From NCBI RefSeq assembly GCF_900111835.1, contig NZ_FOJP01000019.1, forward strand, positions 78,873 through 142,872: a stretch of DNA of 64,000 nucleotides, given 5' to 3'. The position numbers and the translations under genes were made by a program. Every line of letters starts with the position of its first letter. Within the stretch, counting starts at the first letter, position 1. The notes under the pieces are model-generated. The model saw only the letters and a program-made list of their open reading frames with translations. It did no database searches and was not told where the DNA came from. The DNA comes from Metapseudomonas otitidis (GTDB lineage: Bacteria; Pseudomonadota; Gammaproteobacteria; Pseudomonadales; Pseudomonadaceae). Below are positions 43,120-51,788 of the stretch, piece after piece.

Positions 43120-44709
43120 ATGGCGCTGCAGCTGCTGGAACACCCTGCCCTGAGCCTGGCCCAGGGCCACGGGCCGGACCTGCCCCAGCAGGCCGCCCGC
43201 GCCCGGGCGGCCTGGGTGGCCGGGCATCGGGGGCGGCCGCCGTCGCTGATGCTGGTGCTGCTCTGGGCCCGCCAGTGCCCCGATGTGGTGCAGGTGCTGG
43301 ACCACCACCTGGACGCCCTGTTCGCCGACTACGCCTGCACCCCGGAGGGCTGGAGCGAGGTGCAGGCCGCCCGCCAGGTGCTGGCGGCGCTCAACCTGCG
43401 GCTCTACAAGCACGGCCAGGCCAGCGCGTGCCTGCCCGAGCTGAGCGCCGGCCTGGTGCTGGCGCAGGACGGCCAGCTGCATTTCCTCCAGGCCGGTGCC
43501 GTGGGCCTGGCGCGGGTCCATCGCGGCGTGCTGGAGCAACTGCCCGGCCACGAGGGCGGCCTGGGCGCCCAGCCCGAGCTGGCGGTGGTGCAGCACAGCC
43601 TGCCGCTGCGCATGGGCGAGCCGTTGTTGCTGGCACCGCAGCCCTTGCTGCAGGTGGCTGACCTGCAACGCTTCCAGGCTGATTGCGCCGAACTCGCTCC
43701 CGGGCGCCTGGGCGAGGTGCTCGAACCGCTGCTGGCGGCCCCCGGTGCGGCGGCCGTGCTGCTGCCCGGTGCCGCCGACCAGTTGCCGGCGCCCACCCCG
43801 GGCAACAGCTGGCCGGCGGTTCCGGATGCCGCGCCCGGCCTGCAGGTGGACGGCTGGGCGCTCCAGGCCGCCTGCGCCTACGGGCCGCCCGGGCGGCTGT
43901 TCCGCGCCCGGGACGACATCGGGCGCGAGGCCCTGCTGTGGCTGGCCGAAGGCCCGGCCGACGAAGCCTTCTGGCAGCGCGAATGGGTGCTGCGGCGCAG
44001 CCCGGTGGCCAGCCTGCCCCAGGTGCTGTCGCCCCACCGGCCGCGCCGGCATGCCTTTCTCCTGTTCGAGCCGCCCCCGGCCGGCGTGCGCAGCCTGGCG
44101 GACTGGATCGGCAGCCAGGGGCCGTTGCCGCCTGCGACCCTGGTCGCCCTGCTGTGCCAGCTGATCGAAGCGGTGCGGGCCTTGCAGCGGCGCGGCATGC
44201 AGGGGCTGTGGCTGAACCCCCGGCAGATCCTGGTGGGGGACGACGGCCGGGTGCTGCTGTTGCCGGAGTTCGCCGCGATCCTCCCCGGCGTGCAGCGCCA
44301 ATCGGTCCCGGCCCAGGCCGTGCCCCTGGCCCCGGAGTTGCGCCATGGACGGGCGGCGGACGGCTCGGCCGACCAGTTCGCCCTGGCCGCGCTGTGCTAC
44401 TGGATGCTCAGCGGGCAATGGCCCGAAGTGGCGCGCCCCGAGGGCGGGCAGGCCAGCCGCTACGTGCCGCTGGCGAGCTTTCGCGCCGGGCTGCCGGAGG
44501 GCTGGGACGGTGTGCTGGCGCGGGCCCTGGCGCCCCAGGCGCGGGCGCGCTTCGAGGCGCTTTCCGAGTTCCAGCTGGCCCTGGAACGGGCCCTGCAGGC
44601 CGCGCGCCAGGCCCCCACGCCGCGCGACGGGCGCAAGGTGCGCCTGGCGCTGGCGGGGTTGCTGGCGGTGCCGGTGGTGATCGGGTTGTGGTGGGGGCTG
44701 GGCCTGTGA
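43120..44709 (+). CDS. Membrane-anchored pseudokinase with degenerate phosphatase-like half
   Basis: This is a 529-residue protein with two regions and a C-terminal membrane helix (LALAGLLAVPVVIGLWWGLGL). Residues from about 250 follow a Ser/Thr kinase layout but the catalytic residues are missing. The ATP Lys position is Leu (REALLWLAEG), the HRD loop reads GLWLNPRQIL, and DFG is replaced by PEF (LLLPEFAAIL). SADQFALAALCYWMLSGQWP matches the kinase helix F region. The N-terminal 200 residues align loosely with the PP2C half of bifunctional kinase-phosphatases, but lack the metal Asp residues. The ATG has a GGAGG site. It is probably a scaffold or sensor. Confidence 0.75.
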   Translation: MALQLLEHPALSLAQGHGPDLPQQAARARAAWVAGHRGRPPSLMLVLLWARQCPDVVQVLDHHLDALFADYACTPEGWSEVQAARQVLAALNLRLYKHGQASACLPELSAGLVLAQDGQLHFLQAGAVGLARVHRGVLEQLPGHEGGLGAQPELAVVQHSLPLRMGEPLLLAPQPLLQVADLQRFQADCAELAPGRLGEVLEPLLAAPGAAAVLLPGAADQLPAPTPGNSWPAVPDAAPGLQVDGWALQAACAYGPPGRLFRARDDIGREALLWLAEGPADEAFWQREWVLRRSPVASLPQVLSPHRPRRHAFLLFEPPPAGVRSLADWIGSQGPLPPATLVALLCQLIEAVRALQRRGMQGLWLNPRQILVGDDGRVLLLPEFAAILPGVQRQSVPAQAVPLAPELRHGRAADGSADQFALAALCYWMLSGQWPEVARPEGGQASRYVPLASFRAGLPEGWDGVLARALAPQARARFEALSEFQLALERALQAARQAPTPRDGRKVRLALAGLLAVPVVIGLWWGLGL

Positions 44710-44718
44710 GGAGCGGGC

Positions 44719-45171
44719 TCAGTCACCGATGGGCAGGATGTAGTTCTTGAACTGGCTGTCCTCGCGGAAGCCGATGGACTCGTAGACCTTCTGTGCCACT
44801 TCGTTGCCGACGCTGGTGGACACCCGCAGGCGCACGGCGTTGGTTTCCTTGGCCATCTTCTTCGCGGTCTGCAGCAGGCGGTCGGCCACCAACTGGCGAC
44901 GGGCGTCCTCGGCGACATAGATGTCGTTGAGGATCCACACGCGCTTGAGCGACAGCGAGGAGAAGCTCGGGTAGAGCTGGCAGAAGCCCAGCAACTTGTC
45001 CTCGTCATCGGCCAGGGCCAGGTAGATGACCGATTCCTTGCGCTTGAGGCGGGTCTCCAGGAACTTGCGCGAGGAGTCCGGGAAGGGCAGCTCGCCGTAG
45101 AACTCGCGGTACTTCACGAACATCGGGCTCAGCAGGTCCAGATGCTCCAGGGTGGCTTGGACGATGCGCAT
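44719..45171 (-). CDS. GNAT N-acetyltransferase
   Basis: This is a 150-residue GNAT fold protein. It begins MRIVQATLEHLDLLSPMFVKYREFYGELP, has a central LLGFCQLYPSFSSLSLKRVWILNDIYV beta-sheet, and then the acetyl-CoA loop VAEDARRQLVADRLLQTA, where the usual Q/RxxGxG/A is loosened to RRQLVA. It ends with the VSTSVGNEVAQKVYESIGF strand-helix pair. The substrate is not known; it may acetylate a small amine or a protein. It is convergent with the pseudokinase gene (9-base gap) and divergent from the CoA-transferase family gene. Confidence 0.88.
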   Translation of the reverse strand: MRIVQATLEHLDLLSPMFVKYREFYGELPFPDSSRKFLETRLKRKESVIYLALADDEDKLLGFCQLYPSFSSLSLKRVWILNDIYVAEDARRQLVADRLLQTAKKMAKETNAVRLRVSTSVGNEVAQKVYESIGFREDSQFKNYILPIGD

Positions 45172-45358
45172 GGGAAGACCTCGGCGTCGGTAGGGATAGG
45201 GAACGGAATGCAGGTGCCATGCCAGCACCGTCCCGATGCTGCCTCAAAGTTTGTCCGCCGCGCAATCGCGGCAAAGCGGCTGGCTGCGCGACGTGGGGGG
45301 ATCGAAACGCACCCGCTGCCGGTCCAACCCCGGGACGAGCCGATGCAAGGAGTTCCCC

Positions 45359-47491
45359 GTGGCAGAGCGATCCCTGGAACAGGTGGTGGATGAGGTGCTG
45401 GCGCGCATCGACGGGCCCATCCGCCTGGGCATTCCCCTCGGGCTGGGCAAGCCGGTGCGCTTCGTCAACGCCCTGTACCAGCGCATCAAGGCCATGCCCG
45501 AGCGTTCGCTGACGCTCTACACCGCGCTGTCCCTGGCCCGGCCCCGGCCGTCCGGGGAGCTGGAGCGGCGCTTCGCCGAGCCGTTCTTCGAGCGGGTGCT
45601 GGGGGATTGCCCCGAGCTGGACTACCTGGCCGACCTTGAACAGGGCACCTTGCCGGCGCACATCCGCATCGAGGAGTTCTACCTGCAGCCCGCCAGCCAG
45701 CTGGACAACCCCCGCGCCCAGCAGCACTACGTCAGCCTCAACTACAGCCATGTCGCCCGGGACCTGGCGCGCAAGCGGCTCAACCTGCTGGCCCAGCTGG
45801 TGGCGCGCGATCCCGCGCGGCCGGGGACGTTCAGCCTCAGCTGCAACCCGGATATCACCCTCGACCTGCTGCCCGACCTCGACGGCCGTCGCCAGCGCGG
45901 CGAGACCGTGCTCTGCGTGGCCCAGGTGCACGAGGCGCTGCCCTACATGCCGGGGGATGCCGAGGTGCCGGCGGCGACCTTCGACCTGGTGCTGGACGAG
46001 ACCGAGCGCACCCCGCTGTTCTCCACCCCGAACATGCCCGTCAGTGCCCAGGACCACGCCATCGGCCTGCACGCCAGCACCCTGGTGCGTGACGGCGGCA
46101 CCCTGCAGGTGGGCATCGGCGCCATGGCTGACGCCCTCACCGCCGCGCTGCTGGCCCGGCACCGGGACAACGCCGCCTACCGGGCGGTGCTCGACGCCCT
46201 GGAGGTGCCGGGGCGCTGGGACGGGCTGATCGACCGCGAGGGCGGCCTGGCGCCGTTCCGCCAGGGCCTCTATGCCAACAGTGAAATGGTCCTGCCCGGG
46301 CTGCTGGACCTGCTGGAAGCCGGCATCCTCGGACGCCGCGCCTACCCGGACCTGCGCCTGCAGCGCCTGGCGGACGCCGGCGTGCTGGACGCCGAAGGGC
46401 GCGTGGTCGACCCCGAGGCGCTGCTGGCCGCCCTGCCGCCGCGCCTGGACGCCGACACCCTGGGCTGGGCCCAGGGCCACGGCCTGCTCGACAGCCGCCT
46501 GGCCCTCGACGGCGAGCACCTGCAACTGCCCGACGGCCGCCGGTTGCCGGCGGACATCGAGGCACCGGCGACCCGCGCCGCCCTGGTGGACCACCTGGGA
46601 AGCGCCCGTGGCGGTGTGTGCATCCACGGCGGCTTCTTCCTCGGGCCCCGCGACTTCTACCGGCGCCTGGCGGCACTGGACGACGCCGGCCGGGCGCGCA
46701 TCGCCATGACCGGCATCGGCTACGTCAACCGCCTGCTCGGCGACGAAGCCCTCAAGCGCCAGCAACGGCGTGATGCGCGCTTCATCAACAGCTGCTTCTG
46801 CGTGACGCTGCTGGGGGCCAGCGCCGCCGACCAACTGGAGGACGGCCGCGTGCTCAGCGGCGTCGGCGGGCAGTACGACTTCGTCGCCCAGGCCCATGAG
46901 CTGGACGGCGCCCGCTCCATCCTGATGCTGCGCAGCTGGCGCGAGGCGGGCGGCGAGGCCCATTCCAACATCCTCTGGGACTACGGCCACACCACCATCC
47001 CGCGCCACCTGCGGGACATCGTCGTCACCGAATACGGCATCGCCGACCTGCGCGGGCGCAACGATGCCGAGGTGGTGGAAGCCCTGCTGCGCATCAGCGA
47101 CGCACGTTTCCAGGACGAGCTGGTGGCCCAGGCCAAGGCGGCCGGCAAGCTGCCGTCGGATTTCGTGCTCGACCCGGCCTGTCGCGGCAACACGCCCTGG
47201 CGCCTGCACAGGGTGCAGGCCGAGCACCCGCGGCTGTTCGCGGAGTACCCGCTGGGCTGCGACTTCACCCCCGTGGAGCAGGACCTGCTGCGGGCCCTGC
47301 GCTGGCTCGGCGCCCGGCTGCGCCTGGAGGACGCCCTCGATCTGGGCATGAGTGCGCTGTTCGAGGTCGCCTCGGCCGAGGCCTGCGCTGAACACCTCCG
47401 GCGCATGGGCCTGGAGAACCCCGAAGGGCTGCGCGAGCAGGCCTTCCAGCGCCTGTTGCTGGCCGGTCTGAAGGCCACTGCGCCCGGCTGA
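45359..47491 (+). CDS. Acetyl-CoA hydrolase/CoA-transferase family protein
   Basis: This is a 710-residue protein starting at GTG 45359 after AAGGAG. The family's C-terminal half is well marked: VGIGAMADALTAALL, NSEMVLPGLLDLLEAG, HGGFFLGPRDFYRRLAAL, GVGGQYDFVAQAHELDGARSIL, and VTEYGIADLRGRNDAEVVEALL. The usual active-site Glu region is not certain. It is longer than the 430-500 residues of common acetate CoA-transferases, with an extra 100-residue C-terminal part, and belongs to the long proteobacterial branch of that family. It should exchange CoA between acids or hydrolyse acetyl-CoA. No clear operon partner. Confidence 0.85.
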   Translation: MAERSLEQVVDEVLARIDGPIRLGIPLGLGKPVRFVNALYQRIKAMPERSLTLYTALSLARPRPSGELERRFAEPFFERVLGDCPELDYLADLEQGTLPAHIRIEEFYLQPASQLDNPRAQQHYVSLNYSHVARDLARKRLNLLAQLVARDPARPGTFSLSCNPDITLDLLPDLDGRRQRGETVLCVAQVHEALPYMPGDAEVPAATFDLVLDETERTPLFSTPNMPVSAQDHAIGLHASTLVRDGGTLQVGIGAMADALTAALLARHRDNAAYRAVLDALEVPGRWDGLIDREGGLAPFRQGLYANSEMVLPGLLDLLEAGILGRRAYPDLRLQRLADAGVLDAEGRVVDPEALLAALPPRLDADTLGWAQGHGLLDSRLALDGEHLQLPDGRRLPADIEAPATRAALVDHLGSARGGVCIHGGFFLGPRDFYRRLAALDDAGRARIAMTGIGYVNRLLGDEALKRQQRRDARFINSCFCVTLLGASAADQLEDGRVLSGVGGQYDFVAQAHELDGARSILMLRSWREAGGEAHSNILWDYGHTTIPRHLRDIVVTEYGIADLRGRNDAEVVEALLRISDARFQDELVAQAKAAGKLPSDFVLDPACRGNTPWRLHRVQAEHPRLFAEYPLGCDFTPVEQDLLRALRWLGARLRLEDALDLGMSALFEVASAEACAEHLRRMGLENPEGLREQAFQRLLLAGLKATAPG

Positions 47492-47583
47492 ATCGGCGGG
47501 AAAGGTTCTGGCAGGGCACTGCGGCAATGCGCCACAAGGCCCGCGTTCCGTCATCCGGAACTTCGGTGCTAGAGTCGCCGCCC

Positions 47584-47958
47584 ATGAAACCGCCCCCACC
47601 CGCCCGCTCGTTGATCGCCTGGATGCTCTACGCCTGCGTCCTGCTCAACGTGCTCGCCTGTGGCGTTCACCACGGGCAGGCGATGGGGCTGGAACTGAGC
47701 GGCCTCGGCGGCGCCTTCTGCTCCGCCGGCGGCGAATCGGGGCCGGGTTTCGGCGACCTGCCGGGCGAGCTGTCGCGGCTCGCCGGTGCCGGCTTCAACT
47801 GCCCGATGGGCTCGGCCATTACCCTTGGCGTCATCTTCTTCCTCGGCCTGTACTGGCTGCAGCGCCAGCGCGCGGTCCCGCGCCCGGTTCGCGAGCGCCG
47901 CTGTACGGCTCCGCCGCGAGAACGCTGGCCCTCGGCCAACCCCCGCGCCTCCCCCTGA
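47584..47958 (+). CDS. DUF2946 copper-associated membrane protein
   Basis: This 124-residue protein has a first membrane helix (LIAWMLYACVLLNVLACGVHHG), a Cys-containing middle region (FCSAGGESGPG and FNCPMGSAITLG) and a second helix (GVIFFLGLYWLQ), ending in an Arg/Pro-rich tail. This is the DUF2946 layout, often encoded next to copper receptors or copper-tolerance genes. The Cys and His residues suggest metal binding in the periplasm. It lies 103 bases upstream of oprC on the same strand, as in P. aeruginosa, so the two are probably co-regulated. Confidence 0.88.
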   Translation: MKPPPPARSLIAWMLYACVLLNVLACGVHHGQAMGLELSGLGGAFCSAGGESGPGFGDLPGELSRLAGAGFNCPMGSAITLGVIFFLGLYWLQRQRAVPRPVRERRCTAPPRERWPSANPRASP

Positions 47959-48061
47959 GTTTCCGGCTCGTCCCCTGCGGCCCGCTTGCGCGTGGCCGTC
48001 GCGTCCTGCCGCCCGTGCATCCGTCCGGCGCGGCCTGATCCACCTGATCCGGAAAATCACG

Positions 48062-50203
48062 ATGTCCCTTTCTGCCCGTTCCACCGATTGCCGCACCCCC
48101 TTCACCCTCGACCGCAGCCAGCTGCGCTGGCGCCAGGCCTTCGCCCTCGCAGCCGGCCTGGCCCTGTGCAGCGGCCTGCAGGCGGCCGAGCACGTCCACG
48201 CTGCGCCCGCCGCCAAGGACAGCGACACCCAGGAGCTGCAGCCCACGGTCGTCACCGCCGTGCAGCAGAGCTCGCCGCTGACCGTGGTGGCCGACCCGAA
48301 GGACGCCCGCCAGCCCATCCCCGCCAGCGACGGCGCGGACTACCTGAAGACCATTCCCGGCTTCGCCGCCGTGCGCAACGGCGGCACCAACGGCGACCCG
48401 GTGCTGCGCGGCATGTTCGGCTCGCGCCTCAACCTGCTCACCAACGGCGGCCAGATGCTCGGCGCCTGCCCGGGCCGCATGGACGCCCCCAGCTCCTACA
48501 TCTCGCCGGAAACCTTCGACCGCCTCACCGTCATCAAGGGCCCGCAGACCGTGCTCTGGGGCCCCGGCGCCTCCGCCGGCACCGTGCTCTTCGACCGTGA
48601 GCCGGAGCGCTTCGGCGAGCTGGGCAGTCGCGTCCACGCCAGCGTGCTGGCCGCCTCCAACGGCCGCTTCGACAAGGTGCTGGACGGCGCCGTGGGCAGC
48701 GAACTGGGCTACCTGCGCTTCACTGGCAACCAGTCCCAGTCCGACGACTACGAGGACGGCAACGGCGACACCGTGCCCTCGCGCTGGCGCAAGTGGAACG
48801 GCGACGTGGCCCTGGGCTGGACTCCCGACGAAGACACCCTGGTGGAGCTGACCGCCGGCCGTGGCAACGGCGAGGCCCGCTACGCCGGACGCGGCATGGA
48901 CGGCAGCCAGTTCCTGCGGGAAAGCCTCGGCCTGCGCTTCGAGCGCAGCAACCTGGGCGGCGTGCTCGACAAGCTGGAGGCGCAGGTCTACTACAACTAC
49001 GCCGACCACGTGATGGACAACTTCCGCCTGCGCAGCCCCAACCCCTCCAGCTCCATGCCCATGCCGATGGCCTCCCAGGTGGACCGCCGCACCCTCGGCG
49101 GGCGTGTCGCCGCCACCTTCAAGTGGAGCGAGGTGGAACTGGTGGCCGGCCTCGACGCCATGCGCAGCGAGCACCGCAAGCGCGCCTCGCGCTATTCGAT
49201 GATGAGCGGCCAGTTCACCGACGCCGACCAGTTCCCCCGTGTGCGTGATGCGCTGATGCACAACTACGGCGCCTTCGGCGAGCTGACCTGGTACGCCGCC
49301 GACCGCAACCGGGTGATCACCGGCGCCCGCCTGGACCACGCCCAGGCCCTCGACGACCGCGCCACCGTGGGCCGCATGAACATGGCCAACCCCACCTACG
49401 GCAAGACCCGCTCCGACACCCTGCCCAGCGGCTTCATGCGCTACGAGTACGACCTGGCGGATGCCCCGGCCACCCTCTACGCCGGCCTCGGCCACGTGCA
49501 GCGCTTCCCCGACTACTGGGAGCTGTACTCCCCCGGCAGCGGCCCGGCCGGCTCGGTCAACGCCTTCGACGGCGTGAAGCCGGAGAAGACCACCCAGCTC
49601 GACTTCGGCGTGCAGTACAACGACGGCGACCTGGAAGCCTGGGCCTCCGGCTACATCGGCCAGGTGCGCGACTACATCCTGTTCACCTACACCCCGGGGA
49701 TGATGGGTGCCACCTCCCGCGCCGATAACATCGACGCGCGCATCATGGGCGGCGAGCTGGGCGCGGCCTACCGCCTGGACGACAACTGGAAGGTGGACGG
49801 CACCCTGGCCTACGCCTGGGGCAAGAACAGCTCCGACGGTCGCGCGCTGCCGCAGATGCCGCCGCTGGAAGCGCGCCTGGGGCTCACCTACGAGCAGGAC
49901 GCCTGGAGTGCCGGTGCCCTGTGGCGCGTGGTGGCCGCGCAGAACCGCGTGGCGGAGAAGCAGGGCAACGTGGTCGGCCAGGACTTCGACAAGAGCGGCG
50001 GCTTCGGCGTGTTCTCCCTCAACGGCGCCTACCGCCTGACGTCCAACCTCAAGGTCAGCGCCGGGGTCGACAACCTCTTCGACAAGGCCTACTCCGAGCA
50101 CCTCAACCGCGCCGGCGACGCCGGGTTCGGCTTCCCCGCCGACCCTGAGGCGATCAACGAGCCGGGTCGCACCCTGTGGACCAAGGTCGACTTCAGCTTC
50201 TGA
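48062..50203 (+). CDS. oprC: TonB-dependent copper receptor OprC
   Basis: This 713-residue outer-membrane receptor has a signal peptide (to about residue 42), a plug domain and a 22-strand barrel ending in VDFSF. Copper-site residues described for OprC are visible: CxxxM with Cys136 and Met140 in LGACPGRMDAP, and HxM with His316 and Met318 in YADHVMDN. A Met-rich loop (SSMPMPMASQ) and MMGATS add possible ligands. It would import copper at low supply. ATG 48062 is the clean start. Together with DUF2946 it forms a second copper locus 12 kb from the bufferin genes. Confidence 0.95.
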   Translation: MSLSARSTDCRTPFTLDRSQLRWRQAFALAAGLALCSGLQAAEHVHAAPAAKDSDTQELQPTVVTAVQQSSPLTVVADPKDARQPIPASDGADYLKTIPGFAAVRNGGTNGDPVLRGMFGSRLNLLTNGGQMLGACPGRMDAPSSYISPETFDRLTVIKGPQTVLWGPGASAGTVLFDREPERFGELGSRVHASVLAASNGRFDKVLDGAVGSELGYLRFTGNQSQSDDYEDGNGDTVPSRWRKWNGDVALGWTPDEDTLVELTAGRGNGEARYAGRGMDGSQFLRESLGLRFERSNLGGVLDKLEAQVYYNYADHVMDNFRLRSPNPSSSMPMPMASQVDRRTLGGRVAATFKWSEVELVAGLDAMRSEHRKRASRYSMMSGQFTDADQFPRVRDALMHNYGAFGELTWYAADRNRVITGARLDHAQALDDRATVGRMNMANPTYGKTRSDTLPSGFMRYEYDLADAPATLYAGLGHVQRFPDYWELYSPGSGPAGSVNAFDGVKPEKTTQLDFGVQYNDGDLEAWASGYIGQVRDYILFTYTPGMMGATSRADNIDARIMGGELGAAYRLDDNWKVDGTLAYAWGKNSSDGRALPQMPPLEARLGLTYEQDAWSAGALWRVVAAQNRVAEKQGNVVGQDFDKSGGFGVFSLNGAYRLTSNLKVSAGVDNLFDKAYSEHLNRAGDAGFGFPADPEAINEPGRTLWTKVDFSF

Positions 50204-50257
50204 TCACCGGTCGATAGCGGGCCTGGCGGCCCTGTGGAAAGATCGGGCGGCGCCTCC

Positions 50258-50287
50258 AGGGCACCTCTGAATCGTTGGAGGTGCCCT
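50258..50287. terminator. 10-base perfect hairpin after oprC
   Basis: AGGGCACCTC and GAGGTGCCCT form a perfect stem with a 10-base loop 54 bases past the oprC stop and 24 bases before the next ATG. No T-run follows, so it may be a Rho-aided terminator or an mRNA end structure. Confidence 0.5.
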
Positions 50288-50311
50288 CGCAGGGCGTTGC
50301 CAGGAGCTGCC

Positions 50312-51079
50312 ATGACCCGCTTTCTGATCACCCTCGCGACCGTGCTGGTCGCCCTCTACCTGCTGCTCTGCGCCGGGCTCTACCTGTTCCAGCGCCAACT
50401 GCTCTACGTGCCCCAGCCGCGCACCCTCGACGCGCCGGGCAGCACCCTCGAACTCACCCGCCCCGAGGGGCCGCTGCAGGTCACGGTGCAGGCCCACGAC
50501 GGGCCCCGGGCGCTGCTGTACTTCGGCGGCAATGCCGAGGACGTCTCCCTCAACCTGCCCGAACTGCGCCAGGCCTTCCCCGACCGCGCGCTGTACCTGA
50601 TGCACTACCCGGGCTACGGCGGCAGCGCCGGCGAGCCCTCCGAAGCGCTGATCGTGCGCGACGCCCTGGCCCTGTTCGACCAGGTGCAGGCCATGCACCC
50701 GCAAGTGGATGTGGTGGGGCGCAGCCTCGGCTCCGGCGTTGCCGTGCAGGTGGCCAGCGCCCGGCCGGTGAGGCGGTTGGTGCTGGTCACGCCCTACGAC
50801 AGCATCGAGGCGGTGGCGGCGGAGCGCTTCCCCTGGGTGCCGGTGGGCTGGCTGCTGAAGGATCGCTACCGCTCGGTGGAACGGGTCGGAGCCCTGCGGA
50901 CGCCGAGCCTGCTGTTGGTGGCAGGGCAGGACCGGGTGATTCCCCCGGCCCACGCCGAACGCCTCGCCCGGCACTTCGCCCCCGGTGTGGCGCGGCTGGA
51001 GCCGCTGGAGGGCGTGGGGCACAACGACATCAGCCTGCACCCGCGCTACTGGGCGCTGCTGCAGGAAGCCCTGCGCTGA
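50312..51079 (+). CDS. Alpha/beta hydrolase, membrane-anchored
   Basis: The 255-residue protein has an N-terminal membrane helix (FLITLATVLVALYLLLCAGLYLF) and an alpha/beta-hydrolase domain facing the periplasm. The nucleophile elbow is GRSLGSG near residue 137 (Ser139), the acid is Asp in LLVAGQDRVIPP near 210, and the His is in VGHNDISLHP near 233; the oxyanion region is YPGYGGSAGEPSE. The type resembles YfhR/FrsA-like Ser hydrolases of unknown substrate. It follows oprC by 108 bases with a hairpin between, so co-transcription is uncertain. Confidence 0.85.
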   Translation: MTRFLITLATVLVALYLLLCAGLYLFQRQLLYVPQPRTLDAPGSTLELTRPEGPLQVTVQAHDGPRALLYFGGNAEDVSLNLPELRQAFPDRALYLMHYPGYGGSAGEPSEALIVRDALALFDQVQAMHPQVDVVGRSLGSGVAVQVASARPVRRLVLVTPYDSIEAVAAERFPWVPVGWLLKDRYRSVERVGALRTPSLLLVAGQDRVIPPAHAERLARHFAPGVARLEPLEGVGHNDISLHPRYWALLQEALR

Positions 51080-51100
51080 GAAGGGGCCGGTGGAGGCGCC

Positions 51101-51562
51101 TCAGGCGTAGACGCTGATGCCGCCCTTGGCCTGCAGCCAGTCGCGGTAGGTTTCCAGGGACTGGGTCTGCTGGTTGCCGTTCACCCCGACGAAGGACAGG
51201 CCGCCGCCCAGGTTCTTGTCCAGCAGCTTCTGCACCTGGGTGAGCAGCTTGGCGGCGTCGTCGCGGTCGAGGCTGGAAACGTCGGGCAACTGCAGCTTGG
51301 CGCCGCCGCTGCCGTTGAGCCCGGCCTGACTGGCCTGGGTGGCGTTGGTGATGACGTTGCCGGTGTCGCCGGCCATGGCATTCATCAGGCCGCCGCGGCC
51401 CTGGGCCACCAGGTTGGCGGCGAGCTTGCGCAGGTCGGCAATGGGGTCGGAGGGCGTCTGCGGCTTGTCGGTGGTGCCGGACGTGCCGCTGTTGCCGGCC
51501 TTGTTGCCGGCCAGCGAGGCGAGGTAGCCGGCCAGCGGCGAGTTGTTGTTGATGAGGGTCAT
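51101..51562 (-). CDS. Hypothetical protein, low-complexity N-terminus
   Basis: This is a 153-residue protein with no signal peptide or membrane helix. The first 60 residues are rich in Gly, Ser, Thr and Asn (LAGNKAGNSGTSGTTDKPQ), followed by Ala/Gly-rich helices (IADLRKLAANLVAQGRGG) and a C-terminal SLETYRDWLQAKGGISVYA end. ATG 51562 is in frame and gives a natural start. It is convergent with the hydrolase gene (21-base gap) and divergent from the helicase. I do not recognise the family; a secreted or surface-linked role is possible but unsupported. Confidence 0.6.
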   Translation of the reverse strand: MTLINNNSPLAGYLASLAGNKAGNSGTSGTTDKPQTPSDPIADLRKLAANLVAQGRGGLMNAMAGDTGNVITNATQASQAGLNGSGGAKLQLPDVSSLDRDDAAKLLTQVQKLLDKNLGGGLSFVGVNGNQQTQSLETYRDWLQAKGGISVYA

Positions 51563-51788
51563 GGGTGGATTCCCCGAATCTGCGGACACCGGCGTTCAGC
51601 ATAAAGCGGGCCAGGTGGCTGCAAGCCAGGCGTGGCAAGGGGTGGCGCGTATCCCGTACCGGTCGAAGCGGCGTGGGCTTGCCGGCTCCGGGCAAGGCCT
51701 TGCCGGGTTGGCCAGGGGCCAGCAACTGACGCCGGCCCCGGGAGCCCGTATCATCGCCGCCCTGTTTCACTGCCGATGGACCTGCTGG

